The notes under the pieces: generated by a model
Database searches by the model: none
Seen by the model: the letters and a program-made list of their open reading frames with translations, nothing else
Told to the model about the DNA's origin: nothing
Assembly: GCA_900078775.1 (NCBI GenBank)
Contig: LT549889.1
Span: forward strand, 1,302,001-1,366,000
DNA: 64,000 nt
Direction: 5' to 3'
DNA from: Mycolicibacterium aurum
GTDB taxonomy: Bacteria > Actinomycetota > Actinomycetes > Mycobacteriales > Mycobacteriaceae
Shown here: positions 10,273 to 19,927 of the stretch, one piece after another
How positions within the stretch are numbered: position 1 is the stretch's first letter
Layout of the letters: each line of letters begins with the position of its first letter
Made by a program: the position numbers and the translations under genes

Positions 10273-10719
10273 CTACAGGCGTGGGCGCAGCGCGGGAACC
10301 ACCGCGCCGATCAGCCCGCGCACCAGCGCTTTGGCCATGTCGAACTGATCGAAGTAGTCCCGCCACAGGGTGATGCGGCCGTCGTGCACCTCGAACACCC
10401 CGCACACCCAGAACTTCAGCACCACCGGCCCGATCCGGATCACATCGGTGCGCTCGTTGAGCACGCTGACCCCGTCGGCGGCGCTGCGGTGGATCGCCAC
10501 GTCGAAGCTCATGCTGGGCCGCCGCTCCATGCCCTTGAACAGCTTGATGGCGCGGGCCCGGCCGTGGATCGTCGGCAGTCCGACGTTCTGGTAGACGAGG
10601 TGCTCGTCGAGCAGTGCGGCCGCGGTGTCCAGGTCGGGATCGCGCAGCGAGAACAAGAAGCGCTCCACCGTCGCGATGTTGTCGGTGTCTGTGCCGGTCG
10701 GTGCCACCTGGTCGGTCAT
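10273..10719 (-). CDS. ephG: Limonene-1,2-epoxide hydrolase family protein (EphG-like)
   Basis: A 148-residue protein of the SnoaL/NTF2-like fold. The Arg-Asp pair of the limonene epoxide hydrolase active site is in NERTDVI, and the second Asp in LWRDYFD, so the Asp-Arg-Asp triad is intact. Rv2740 (EphG) is the likely orthologue; it opens lipophilic epoxides by adding water. I chose the ATG at 10719; the frame runs on upstream but overlaps the divergent glycosyltransferase. A TACCCT element lies 7 nt upstream on this strand, so the transcript may be leaderless, though GAGGGG could also act as a ribosome-binding site. Confidence 0.85.
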   Translation of the reverse strand: MTDQVAPTGTDTDNIATVERFLFSLRDPDLDTAAALLDEHLVYQNVGLPTIHGRARAIKLFKGMERRPSMSFDVAIHRSAADGVSVLNERTDVIRIGPVVLKFWVCGVFEVHDGRITLWRDYFDQFDMAKALVRGLIGAVVPALRPRL

Positions 10720-10761
10720 GCCCCTCAGGGTAGAGGTTTCCCGCTGTGACAGGGTGATCTT

Positions 10762-11934
10762 GTGAAGGTAGCCGTGGTCGCCGGACCCGATCCCGGACAT
10801 GCATTCCCGGCCATTGCGCTGTGCCTGCGGTTGCTGGCCGCCGGGGATTCTCCGACGCTGTTCACCGGTCAGCAGTGGCTCGACACCGCCCGCGCGGCGG
10901 GCGTCGACGCGCAGCTGCTGGCCGGCCTGGACCCCGACGAGGATGACGACGATCAGGACGCCGGGGCCAAGATCCACCACCGGGCGGCCCGGATGGCGGT
11001 GCTCAACCTGCCCGCACTGCGCGCGCTGGCCCCGGATCTGGTGTGTTCGGACGTGATCACCGCGTGCGGCGGGATGGCCGCCGAGCTGCTCGGCCTGCCC
11101 TGGGTCGAGGTCGACCCGCACCCGCTCTACCTGCCCTCGAAGGGGCTGCCGCCGGTGGGCAGCGGGCTGGCCCCGGGCGTCGGCCTGCGCGGCCGGGCCC
11201 GGGACACGGTGTTGCGGGCGCTGACCGCGCGCTCGATCCGGGCCGGGAACCGGGACCGGTCCGCGGCCCGGGTGGGCATCGGCCTGCCCGCCCGCGATCC
11301 GGGCCCGCTGCGCCGGCTGATCGCGACGCTGCCGGCGCTGGAGGTCGCCCGGCCGGACTGGCCGGCTGAGGCCGTCGTCGTCGGGCCGCTGCACTTCGAG
11401 CCGACCGAGGCGGTGCTGAGCCCGCCGCCGGGGCCGGGTCCGCTGGTGATGGTCGCGCCGTCGACGGCCAGCACCGGCACCACCGGCCTGGCCGAACTCG
11501 CGCTGAGTGCGCTGGCGCCCGGGCGGGGGCTGCCCGCGGGCCTACGGGTGGCGGTGTCCCGGCTGGGCGGTGCGCCGCTGGAGGTGCCGGACTGGGCGGT
11601 GGTCGGCCTCGGGCGCCAGGACGAACTGCTCGCCCACGCCGATGTGCTGGTGTGCGGGGGAGGCCACGGCATCGTGGCCAAGTCCCTGTTGCACGGCGTG
11701 CCGCTGGTGACCGTGCCCGGCGGTGGGGACCAGTGGGAGCTCGCCAATCGTGTTGCGCGCCAAGGTAGTGGCCGGTTGATCCGGCCGCTGACCGCGGCGG
11801 CGCTGACCGCCGCCGTCGCCGAGGTGCTGGCCGACCCGTCCTACCGGAGCGCGGCCGAACGGGCCCGGGTCGGGGCGGGTGCGGTGGCCGATCCGGTACG
11901 GGTGTGCCATGACGCGCTGGCGGCGAGTCGGTAG
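10762..11934 (+). CDS. GT1-family glycosyltransferase (MGT/UGT type)
   Basis: A 390-residue GT-B glycosyltransferase, likely counterpart of Rv2739c. The N-terminal acceptor domain begins VAVVAGPDPGHAFPAIALCLRL. The C-terminal donor-binding motif is VCGGGHGIVAKSLLHGVPLVTVPGGGDQWELANRV (read in blocks GGGHG and GGGDQWENA-like), near residues 298-330. Family members transfer sugars from nucleotide donors to small hydrophobic molecules; the acceptor is not predictable. The gene is divergent from ephG, with 42 nt between them, and starts with GTG. The first helix lacks a signal peptide, so the protein is cytoplasmic. Confidence 0.85.
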   Translation: MKVAVVAGPDPGHAFPAIALCLRLLAAGDSPTLFTGQQWLDTARAAGVDAQLLAGLDPDEDDDDQDAGAKIHHRAARMAVLNLPALRALAPDLVCSDVITACGGMAAELLGLPWVEVDPHPLYLPSKGLPPVGSGLAPGVGLRGRARDTVLRALTARSIRAGNRDRSAARVGIGLPARDPGPLRRLIATLPALEVARPDWPAEAVVVGPLHFEPTEAVLSPPPGPGPLVMVAPSTASTGTTGLAELALSALAPGRGLPAGLRVAVSRLGGAPLEVPDWAVVGLGRQDELLAHADVLVCGGGHGIVAKSLLHGVPLVTVPGGGDQWELANRVARQGSGRLIRPLTAAALTAAVAEVLADPSYRSAAERARVGAGAVADPVRVCHDALAASR

Positions 11935-11937
11935 GTT
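11932..11937 (+). promoter_or_regulatory. Possible -10 for leaderless DUF3046 transcript
   Basis: TAGGTT fits TANNNT and ends 6 nt before the GTG at 11944. It overlaps the stop codon of the preceding gene. No Shine-Dalgarno sequence with sensible spacing is seen, so a leaderless start is plausible. Confidence 0.4.
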
Positions 11938-11943
11938 GGCCGG

Positions 11944-12138
11944 GTGCGTCTGACCGAGTTCAACGAACGTGTCACCGGTCTGTTCGGTGCCGCCTACGGG
12001 GCGTCGGTGCTCGTCGACCACGTACTGGGTGCGTTGGGCGGGCGTACCGCGGCCCAGGCCATCGAGGCCGGCGTCGAGCCCCGTGACGTGTGGCGGGCGC
12101 TGTGCGCGGACTACGACGTCCCGCGCGAGGATTGGTGA
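11944..12138 (+). CDS. DUF3046 small protein
   Basis: A 64-residue acidic protein of the actinobacterial DUF3046 family, equivalent to Rv2738c. The family features TEFNERVTGLFGAAYG and the ending VWRALCADYDVPREDW are clear. The function is unknown. In M. tuberculosis it lies directly upstream of recA; here it is separated from recA by the whole hydrogenase cluster. It starts with GTG. Confidence 0.88.
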   Translation: MRLTEFNERVTGLFGAAYGASVLVDHVLGALGGRTAAQAIEAGVEPRDVWRALCADYDVPREDW

Positions 12139-12183
12139 GATCCGGTCCTGTTGCTGCCGCTGATTTCGGCGTATACCGGAGCT

Positions 12184-12387
12184 ATGGGTCTGGGCGAGCA
12201 TCCGATGCGGACACCGTTCTACGGTGTGCTGCTGGTGATCGCCGCGCTGGCGCTGTGCTGGTTGGCGGCATCGGTGCTGACCGGGTGGCCGGTGGGGGTG
12301 GGTTATGCCGCGGCCGTCGTGGTGGGCGCGGTCGGCTTCGTCATGACGCTGCGGGATCTCGACAACTTCCCGAACTGGCGGCGCTGA
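12184..12387 (+). CDS. Small two-span membrane protein, function unknown
   Basis: A 67-residue protein with two hydrophobic segments (about residues 9-28 and 34-53) and a short charged C-terminus DLDNFPNWRR. I do not recognise a family. The ATG at 12184 is preceded by GGAG with very short spacing. A TTG at 12151 or an ATG at 12205 are alternatives. Its last 47 nt overlap the 3' end of the convergent DUF6390 gene, an unusually long tail-to-tail overlap. Confidence 0.55.
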   Translation: MGLGEHPMRTPFYGVLLVIAALALCWLAASVLTGWPVGVGYAAAVVVGAVGFVMTLRDLDNFPNWRR

Positions 12388-13099
12388 TCCGCGCACGGGT
12401 CGAGTTCACCAGCTCCAACGTCGCCGTCGTCGCCGCGGTCAGCGCTGCGCATTCGCCGGCGGTGAGCGTCCCGCACACCCAGTCCCAGTGCGCGGTCACC
12501 GTGTCGCCGGGCCGCGGCGCCGCCGACAGCGCGACGCCGTCACGGCTCCAGCGCACCCGATCTGCGGCCGGCGCCCCGAGTGCGAGCACACCGTCCGCGT
12601 AGACCAACGGTCGCGATCTGATCACCGCGTGCTCGCCGGTGACGGATTCGACGACGCCCCAGCGGATGCGGCAGTTCTGCATGATCCGCACCGGCGTCAC
12701 CGGATCGCGATCCAGGAACCGCACCCACGGATAGACCACGCACACATGGAAGCTGTGGTGTGCCAGCACGCCGCGCGGCTCGGCAACGTCCGCCAGCAGA
12801 CCGGTCGCCTGGCCGCCGAACGCGGTGCGCAGCCGGTGCAGCAACACGCCGGGGTCGACCCGGTCCAGCAGACCACCGCCGATCCAGTAGGCACCCACCA
12901 CGTCCTCGTCGAGCGGATCGGCTCCGCCGGCGGTCGCGATCGCCTGCAGATAGGGCCAGGCGCCGTCGAACGCCTGCGCGTGGGCGCGGACGTCGTCGAC
13001 GCGGTCGGCGCGCAACAGCACCGTCGGATCCGTCGGCCCGCAGTAGCCGAGTTCGTTCGGCGGGTAGGCGTACCGGGCGAACGACGTATGTCCGGTCAT
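12341..13099 (-). CDS. DUF6390 family protein at the end of the hydrogenase cluster
   Basis: A 252-residue soluble protein. It opens with FARYAYPPNELGYCGP, the hallmark of a family (DUF6390) that I recall next to hyp genes in actinobacteria. A second conserved block is HSFHVCVVYPWVRFL in the middle. No known cofactor motif is visible. Its ATG abuts the hypE stop codon, so it is the last gene of the hydrogenase operon and probably acts in maturation or assembly. That role is inferred from position alone. Confidence 0.75.
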   Translation of the reverse strand: MTGHTSFARYAYPPNELGYCGPTDPTVLLRADRVDDVRAHAQAFDGAWPYLQAIATAGGADPLDEDVVGAYWIGGGLLDRVDPGVLLHRLRTAFGGQATGLLADVAEPRGVLAHHSFHVCVVYPWVRFLDRDPVTPVRIMQNCRIRWGVVESVTGEHAVIRSRPLVYADGVLALGAPAADRVRWSRDGVALSAAPRPGDTVTAHWDWVCGTLTAGECAALTAATTATLELVNSTRARISAASSGSCRDPAAS

Positions 13100-14156
13100 T
13101 CAGCAGATCCGCGGGAGTTGCTCGCCGAGCGGCAGATCCACCACCCGGGTGCCACCGAGCGCGGTCCGGGCGACCACCATTCCCGGATGCTCGGCGACAC
13201 AGCGGCCGATCACCTCGGCATGCACCCCGAGCGGATGGTCCCGCATCGCTGCCAGCACCCGTTCGGCATCCCCGGGTGAGACGAACGCCAGCAGTTTGCC
13301 CTCGTTGGCGACCTGCAGCGGGTCCAGCCCGAGCAGCCCGCACGCGTCGCGCACCTCGGGCGGGATCGGGAAGGCCCGCTCATCCAGTGCCACGCCCACC
13401 TGCGCGGCCTTCGCGATCTCATTCAGCGTCGCGGCCACCCCGCCGCGGGTCGGATCGCGCAGCACGTGCACGTCCGCGCCGGTGTCCAGCAAGGCCGCCA
13501 CCAGACCGTGCAGCGGTGCGGTATCGCTGGTCACGGTGGTCGCGAACTCCAGTCCGTCGCGACAGCTCAGCACCGCTATCCCGTGCACACCGATCTCGCC
13601 GCTGACGATCACGAGGTCGCCCGGCGCCGCCCGTTCCGGCCGGATATCGGCACGCGGGTCGACGATGCCGATGCCGGCCGTGTTGATGAACACCCCGTCC
13701 CCGTGCCCGGCGTCGACCACCTTGGTGTCCCCGGTGACCAGCTTCACGCCCGCGGCCAACGCGGCCGTGCCGACCGCCTGCGCGACGTGTGCGATGTTTT
13801 CCAGCGCGGTGCCCTCCTCCAGGATGAACGCCGTCGACAGCACCAGTGGGCGCGCGCCCGCCATCGCCAGATCGTTCACGGTGCCGTTCACCGCCAGATC
13901 GCCGATGCTCCCGCCGGGAAACGTCAGGGGCTTGACCACGAACGAGTCGGTGGAGAACGCCAACCGGGCGTCGCCGATCGCGATCACCGCCGCGTCACCC
14001 AGGCCGGCCTCGGCCGCCGGCCCGAACGCCGGCAGGAAGAGGTGCTCGATGAGTTCGGCCGACATCGCCCCGCCGCCGCCGTGCCCCATCACGATGTTCG
14101 GGGCGTCGCGCAGCGGTGCCGGACACACCCACGACTCCAGGTCGATGGCCGGGGTC

Positions 14157-14164
<8 letters not shown>
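13100..14164 (-). CDS. hypE: Hydrogenase maturation protein HypE
   Basis: HypE dehydrates the carbamoyl group delivered by HypF to its C-terminal cysteine, making the thiocyanate that becomes the cyanide ligands of the [NiFe] active site. The 354-residue protein has the AIR-synthase (PurM-like) fold, with the N-terminal ATP-binding segment [10 protein letters not shown] and the phosphate loops [10 protein letters not shown] and DPTRGGVA. The essential C-terminal Cys is present (the protein ends PRIC). It overlaps hypD by 8 nt, fitting the HypC-HypD-HypE assembly complex, and precedes the DUF6390 gene. Confidence 0.96.
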
Positions 14165-15253
<1,089 letters not shown>

Positions 15254-15257
<4 letters not shown>

Positions 15258-15520
15258 GACTTCACCTCGGTTGTCGTGTCCCCGAATTCCTGTTCGAGCA
15301 CCCCGAGGTGGGCGAACTCGGCCAGCGTCCTGATCGCCGATTCCTCGTCGAGACGCTGGATCGCGAACCCCACGTGCACGATCACGTAGTCACCGACCGC
15401 AGCGTCGGGAATGTACTGCAGGCAGACGTCCTTCTGGATGCCGCCGAAGTCGACGAGCGACATCAGGGTGCCGTCCCGGTCGGCCAGACTCAGGATCTTC
15501 CCCGGAACCGCCAGGCACAT
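15254..15520 (-). CDS. hypC: HypC/HybG/HupF-family chaperone (first copy)
   Basis: A small hydrogenase chaperone (88 residues) that carries iron between HypD and the large-subunit precursor. The essential N-terminal MCLAVPGKI motif is present, with Cys2 free after methionine removal. The OB-like core [16 protein letters not shown] and [16 protein letters not shown] are typical. It overlaps hypD by 4 nt. A second hypC lies at 17813-18049, on the other side of hypF, and the two proteins are clearly different in sequence. Confidence 0.93.
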
Positions 15521-15533
15521 GGCAGTCCTCCTT

Positions 15534-17816
15534 TCACATCGAATTCCCCACCAGCAGCTGGCCGAGCGCGATACCGCCGTCGTTCGGCGGAACCCGGCGG
15601 TGCGTGATGACCTGGAAACCCCGGACGGTCAGCGCAGCGAGGGTGAGCCGCAGCAGCAGCGCGTTCTGGAAGACCCCACCGGACAGCGCGATGGTGGGCG
15701 CCCCGTCCTCGGCCTGCTCGGCGAGGCGGGTGATCAGGTCGGCGACCGCCCGGTGGAACCGCGCCCCGATCAGCTCCGGCCCGGCACCCGCCCGCGCATC
15801 GGCGACGACGGCGGCCAGCACCGGGCCGGGGTCGATGATGGCCGGCTCGCCGGCGTCGACGGCGAAGGCGTAATCCGTGCTGCCGCAGTCGACACCACGC
15901 GAGCATGCCTCCAGTTCGATCGCGGCCTGCGCCTCGTAGTCGACCGTCTGGCGCACCCCGGCCAGGGCGGACACCGCGTCGAACAGCCGGCCCATGCTGG
16001 AGGTGGGCACGCAACCGAGCCCGGACCGGAGCTGATGGGCCAGCACGCTGCGTTCATCGTCCGGGCAGGCCCGTACCGGTGCCAGATCCGCATCCCAAGC
16101 CAGGCCCGCGGCCCACAGGTGCGCGAGCGCCATCCGGTACGGGCGCAGGACGCTGACGTCCCCGCCGGCCAGCGGTACGTACTTCAGCTGCGCCAGTCGC
16201 CGGTAACCCTTGTAGTCGGCGAGCAGCACCTCGCCGCCCCAGATCGCGCCGTCGGGCCCGAAACCGGTGCCGTCGAAGGCGAATCCGAGTACCGGTGCGG
16301 TGCCGTCCAACCCGTGCTCGGCCATCACCGCCGCGATATGGGCGTGATGGTGCTGGGCGGTGCGCACCGGCCGGCCCGCGGCGTGACCGCGGGCCCAGGC
16401 CGCGGACCGGTAGCCGGGGTGCGCGTCGGCGACGAGGGTTCCGGGGCACACGCCGGTCAACGCCCGGAGGTGGTGCTGCGCGGCGTCGAAGGCGGACAGC
16501 GTGGCCAGATCGTCCATATCGCCGATGTGCTGGCTCAGCCAGGCGTACTTCCCGTCGGCGACGGCCAGGGTGTTCTTCAGATCGGCCCCCACCGCCAGGG
16601 TGGGCCCGACGGCACGGGGCAGCGCGACCGGAAGGGGTGCGTAGCCCCGGGATCGACGCAGCGGGATGTGCTCGTCCCCGAACGCCCGGACCACCGAGTC
16701 GTCGCAGGGGACCAGGATCGCCCGGTCGTGGGTCAGCCGGCCGTCGGCGAGCCCGGTGAGCCGGTCCGCGGCGTCGGCATCGGTGTAGCAGATCGGCTCG
16801 CCGCCCAGGTTGCCCGAGGTCATCACCAGCACCGTCGGGCCCGGTTCGTCCCCGGGCAGACCGAACAACAAGGCGTGCAACGGCGTGTACGCCAGCATCA
16901 CCCCGAGATCGGGCAGCCGCGGTGCCACCGCGTCGGCCACCGCGGCTCCGTCCCGGCGGCCCAGCAGCACGATCGGGCGTTGCGGCCCGGTCAGCAGCCG
17001 CGCTGCGGCGCTGTCCACCTCGACGATGGCGCGCGCGGCAGCGAGGTCGGCGACCATCACCGCGAACGGTTTGTCGCCTCGGCGTTTCCGGGCGCGCAGC
17101 GCACGCACTGCCGCCTCGTCCGCGGCATCGCAGGCCAGGTGGTAACCGCCGATGCCCTTGACGGCGAGGATCCCGCCGGCACGCAACAGTTGTCGGGCGC
17201 GCCCCAGGCCCTGCTCGCCGTCGGCCCGGTCACCGGACGGGCCCCAAAAGCTCAGCGTCGGACCGCAGTCGGGGCAGCAGACGGGTTGCGCGTGGAAGCG
17301 GCGGTCGGCCGGGTCGGCATACTCGCGGGCACATGCGGCACACATCGGGAAGTACGCCATGGTGGTCGATGCCCGGTCATAGGGCAGTGCCGCGATGATG
17401 GTGAACCGCGGGCCGCAGTTGGTGCAGTTGACGAAGGCGTGCCGGTACCGCCGGTCGGTGGGATCGCGCTGCTCGGCGGCGCAGTCGGCGCACATCGCGA
17501 CGTCGGGGGAGGCCAGGGTGCGGCCGCCGTCCGAGTGGGAGGTGTCGGCGATGACGAAGCCGGTGCCGCCGCGCAGCGGAAGATCCACTGTCCGAACCGT
17601 TTCGATGACCGCCAGCGGTGGCGGCCGGTCGCGCAGCCGGTCCAGGAAGTCCGCGATGGCGGCCGGATCGCCCTCCACCTCGATCACCGCGCCGGCACTG
17701 TCGTTGCGTACCGATCCGGATAGGCCCAGCGCGGCCGCGGAGGTGTAGGCGAACGGCCGGAAGCCGACACCCTGCACCACCCCGTGCACGCAGATCCGTA
17801 CCCGGCGGCGGGTCAT
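15534..17816 (-). CDS. hypF: Carbamoyltransferase HypF
   Basis: HypF uses carbamoyl phosphate and ATP to make carbamoyl-adenylate and transfers the carbamoyl group to HypE. The 760-residue protein has an acylphosphatase domain (VHGVVQGVGFRPFA at the N-terminus), then two C-x2-C-x18-C-x2-C zinc fingers (CADC...CTNC and CAAC...CPDC, about residues 110-190). A YrdC-like nucleotide-binding domain follows (GGILAVKGIGGYHLACDA), then the Kae1-like domain with the metal motif HHHAHIAAVMAEHG. The length is normal. It lies between the two hypC genes and overlaps the upstream one by 4 nt. Confidence 0.96.
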   Translation of the reverse strand: MTRRRVRICVHGVVQGVGFRPFAYTSAAALGLSGSVRNDSAGAVIEVEGDPAAIADFLDRLRDRPPPLAVIETVRTVDLPLRGGTGFVIADTSHSDGGRTLASPDVAMCADCAAEQRDPTDRRYRHAFVNCTNCGPRFTIIAALPYDRASTTMAYFPMCAACAREYADPADRRFHAQPVCCPDCGPTLSFWGPSGDRADGEQGLGRARQLLRAGGILAVKGIGGYHLACDAADEAAVRALRARKRRGDKPFAVMVADLAAARAIVEVDSAAARLLTGPQRPIVLLGRRDGAAVADAVAPRLPDLGVMLAYTPLHALLFGLPGDEPGPTVLVMTSGNLGGEPICYTDADAADRLTGLADGRLTHDRAILVPCDDSVVRAFGDEHIPLRRSRGYAPLPVALPRAVGPTLAVGADLKNTLAVADGKYAWLSQHIGDMDDLATLSAFDAAQHHLRALTGVCPGTLVADAHPGYRSAAWARGHAAGRPVRTAQHHHAHIAAVMAEHGLDGTAPVLGFAFDGTGFGPDGAIWGGEVLLADYKGYRRLAQLKYVPLAGGDVSVLRPYRMALAHLWAAGLAWDADLAPVRACPDDERSVLAHQLRSGLGCVPTSSMGRLFDAVSALAGVRQTVDYEAQAAIELEACSRGVDCGSTDYAFAVDAGEPAIIDPGPVLAAVVADARAGAGPELIGARFHRAVADLITRLAEQAEDGAPTIALSGGVFQNALLLRLTLAALTVRGFQVITHRRVPPNDGGIALGQLLVGNSM

Positions 17817-18049
17817 GGACCGCTGCCCATCATCTTCAAACCGTTCAACGCGGCCTCGGCCCCTGCGGCGTCGGTCTTCTCGACGGCGAAGCCCATGTGG
17901 ATGAGCACCCAGTCGCCGGGGCCGAAGGTCTCCTCGGGCAGCATGCCGATGTTCACCTTGCGCGGCTCACCGGCCACGTCGACGAGTGCGAGCTGGTCGC
18001 CGTAACCGTCGAGCATTCTTATGACCTGCCCCGGGATCCCCAGACACAT
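17813..18049 (-). CDS. hypC: HypC/HybG/HupF-family chaperone (second copy)
   Basis: A 78-residue HypC homologue beginning MCLGIPGQVIRM, with the essential Cys2. The conserved core is ALVDVAGEPRKVNIGMLP followed by WVLIHMGFAVEKTD. It lies 3 nt downstream of the maturation protease gene and overlaps hypF by 4 nt. Two HypC-type proteins in one cluster may divide work between HypD and the large subunit, as HypC and HybG do in E. coli for different hydrogenases; here there is only one structural gene pair nearby. Confidence 0.92.
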   Translation of the reverse strand: MCLGIPGQVIRMLDGYGDQLALVDVAGEPRKVNIGMLPEETFGPGDWVLIHMGFAVEKTDAAGAEAALNGLKMMGSGP

Positions 18050-18052
18050 CGT

Positions 18053-18550
18053 TCAGCCCTCCCGGCTCGGGACGCCGGACAGCAGGTCGGTGATGACGCG
18101 TTCGACGGCACCCACGGCGCGCGGCACGGCGGCGGCCACCGGTGCGGTCAGCCCGATACCGTCGGCGGTGCTGCCGACCTCGCAGCCGACGACGACGGTG
18201 TGCGGCGCCGTGCCGCCGAGCGCTCTGAGGCTGGCGAACACGGTGCCGGGATCCATCGCGTGCGCATCCAGACCCGGGGTCGCCGAGCGGGATTCGTGGT
18301 CGGCCGCGAAGATGTGCACGGCGCCCGGTGTGCCCCGGTCGGGTAGCGCGTCGACGAGGATCAGCGCGTCCCACCCGTCGAGCAGGTCGTAGGCCAGATG
18401 CATCCCGGCGATGCCGTAGTCGACCGCGCGCACCTCCGGGCGGTCCGGGTGGACATGGCGCAGCACCTCGGGGCCGAACCCGTCGTCACCGAGGAAGATG
18501 TTGCCGATCCCGGCCACCAGAATCTTCTGCGTGATCGCGCCTTCCGTCAC
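18053..18550 (-). CDS. Hydrogenase maturation endopeptidase (HyaD/HupD/HybD type)
   Basis: A nickel-sensing protease of 165 residues that removes the C-terminal tail of the hydrogenase large subunit after nickel insertion. The N-terminal ILVAGIGNIFLGDDGFGPEV motif includes the expected nickel ligand (Glu) after the GDDGFG turn. A second acidic ligand is in AVDYGIAG. The GTG start overlaps the stop codon of the 39-residue gene (GTGA). Its substrate is presumably HhyL, which ends in a 22-residue tail after DPCLPCGVH. Confidence 0.9.
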   Translation of the reverse strand: MTEGAITQKILVAGIGNIFLGDDGFGPEVLRHVHPDRPEVRAVDYGIAGMHLAYDLLDGWDALILVDALPDRGTPGAVHIFAADHESRSATPGLDAHAMDPGTVFASLRALGGTAPHTVVVGCEVGSTADGIGLTAPVAAAVPRAVGAVERVITDLLSGVPSREG

Positions 18551-18666
18551 ATCCGGCGCATGCGCATATAGCGCCGCGCGTCCGGGATGGAACGCACTGC
18601 GAGGACTGCTCCGGCGATCAGTACCGCCGTGGCGGCCACCACCGCCGCCCAGCCGACTGCTTCCAT
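18547..18666 (-). CDS. 39-residue single-span small protein in the hydrogenase cluster
   Basis: A 39-residue protein: one hydrophobic helix (about residues 5-24) followed by a basic tail RSIPDARRYMRMRRM. It resembles the small DUF6893-type proteins I recall beside actinobacterial hydrogenase genes. It is 1 nt after the upstream gene and overlaps the protease start by 4 nt. The short gaps and conserved-looking basic tail argue for a real gene. It could anchor the hydrogenase complex to the membrane, which is a guess. Confidence 0.65.
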   Translation of the reverse strand: MEAVGWAAVVAATAVLIAGAVLAVRSIPDARRYMRMRRM

Positions 18667-18667
18667 G

Positions 18668-19927
18668 TCAGGTTCCCTTCTCGACCAGCGGTTCGACTTC
18701 GTCGGGTGCGAAGTACAGATAGCGGCCGTACCAGTCGTGCAGGTCGGCGGCCGGGTCGTCGTCGAGGACCACGCCGATCTGCCGGTCCCCGTCGACCGTC
18801 TCGTGCACCGAGGTGACCCGTGCGGTCCGCCCGGCGAAGAAGATGTCCTGCGCGTCGGCGCGCCGTGACGGGCGCAACCGGACCCGGCTGTCGCGACCGA
18901 CCCGTACCCCGTCGACCAGGACCACATCGCTGCCGGGGTCGACGGCGCTGTCCCAGAACGGATCGCGAAGCACCCCGTGCAGGTTCAGCAGGGCCTCCGG
19001 CGACATCGTGTCGCAGCGGTCGATGAGTTGTGCCGCGCGCGGATCGGTGGCGCGGGCCTGGGTCTTCTCCTCGTCGGTCAGTGTCATCACCCGCAGCGTG
19101 AGGATCTCGTCGATTTCGGTCGAGTCGTAGAGCATCGCCGCGCTCTGCTCGGCGATCTCGGGGTGGTCGTAGAGGATGATCGGTGACACCAGCATCACCG
19201 AGCGGTCCCCGGGCGGACCGGCCAGCACCGGAAAGCAACGGTGCCGCTCGCACCGCCCGACCGCGTCGACGGCCTCGGTGGGTGGTTCCAGCAGTGACAC
19301 GAAGCTGCCGCCGGACACCTGCGCGATGAGGTGGGTGCCGATCAGTGAGGTGATGGCGGCGTGCCGCGCGTCGGTCGGTGGGGCACCGGTATTGCGTACC
19401 GACAATCGGATTCGCCACCGGCGATCCTCGGCGAGGATCTGCACCGCCAGTTCGGCGCGCAGTTCCGCGCGGCTGCGGACCAGCCGGCCGCCGTCGATGC
19501 GCTCGATCTCGCCGCCGCCGGCGACGGTGAACGGATAGCGGTGCGATCCGGGCCGGACGGCGAGCGGGCCGAACGGCACCTCGCATTCCACGGCCTCGTC
19601 CCAGCTGAGGTGCGTCGTGCCGGCCACGCTCAGTTCGCCGACGGGTTCGAACCTGTCGCCGGTCTGACGTTCGACGGCGCGGTGCTGCAGCTGCAGGAAC
19701 CGCACCACGATGTGCAGTGCGGCATCGGGAGCGGCGTCCAGCAGCAGGTCGGCGCCGAGCGCCTCGTCTTCGCCGAGACCGCGTTCGGCGGCGCCGGCCG
19801 GCCCCAGAACGCCGAACTGCCACCGGCACTGGTTTTTTCCCGCCGTCGCGCGGTACGGGTAGAGCAGGTATCCCTCGTAGAGCACCGCGTCCGCGACGGC
19901 CCTGACCCGATCCGCGACGCCGTTCAT
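18668..19927 (-). CDS. Uncharacterised hydrogenase-cluster protein (419 residues)
   Basis: A 419-residue soluble protein with no signal peptide and no obvious cofactor motif. It begins NGVADRVRAVADAVLYEGYLLYPYRA and contains QCRWQFGVL near the N-terminus, then blocks such as LEPPTEAV, SVMLVSPIILYDHPEIA and GRYLYFAPDEVEPL. I do not recognise a named domain. The ATG overlaps the stop of the DUF6084 gene (ATGA) and the 39-residue gene follows after 1 nt. The position between large subunit and protease suggests a role in assembly or electron transfer of this hydrogenase. Confidence 0.75.
   Translation of the reverse strand: MNGVADRVRAVADAVLYEGYLLYPYRATAGKNQCRWQFGVLGPAGAAERGLGEDEALGADLLLDAAPDAALHIVVRFLQLQHRAVERQTGDRFEPVGELSVAGTTHLSWDEAVECEVPFGPLAVRPGSHRYPFTVAGGGEIERIDGGRLVRSRAELRAELAVQILAEDRRWRIRLSVRNTGAPPTDARHAAITSLIGTHLIAQVSGGSFVSLLEPPTEAVDAVGRCERHRCFPVLAGPPGDRSVMLVSPIILYDHPEIAEQSAAMLYDSTEIDEILTLRVMTLTDEEKTQARATDPRAAQLIDRCDTMSPEALLNLHGVLRDPFWDSAVDPGSDVVLVDGVRVGRDSRVRLRPSRRADAQDIFFAGRTARVTSVHETVDGDRQIGVVLDDDPAADLHDWYGRYLYFAPDEVEPLVEKGT

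Noticed and set aside
9849..10373. Plus-strand frame of 174 codons as a pspN gene
   Set aside because: Composition is shadow-like and the minus strand encodes a credible membrane protein; kept only as a question in the findings.
15411..17723. 770-codon plus-strand open frame
   Set aside because: Antisense to hypF, whose acylphosphatase, zinc and Kae1-like motifs are intact; the frame shows only biased Arg/Gly/Gln/Val composition.
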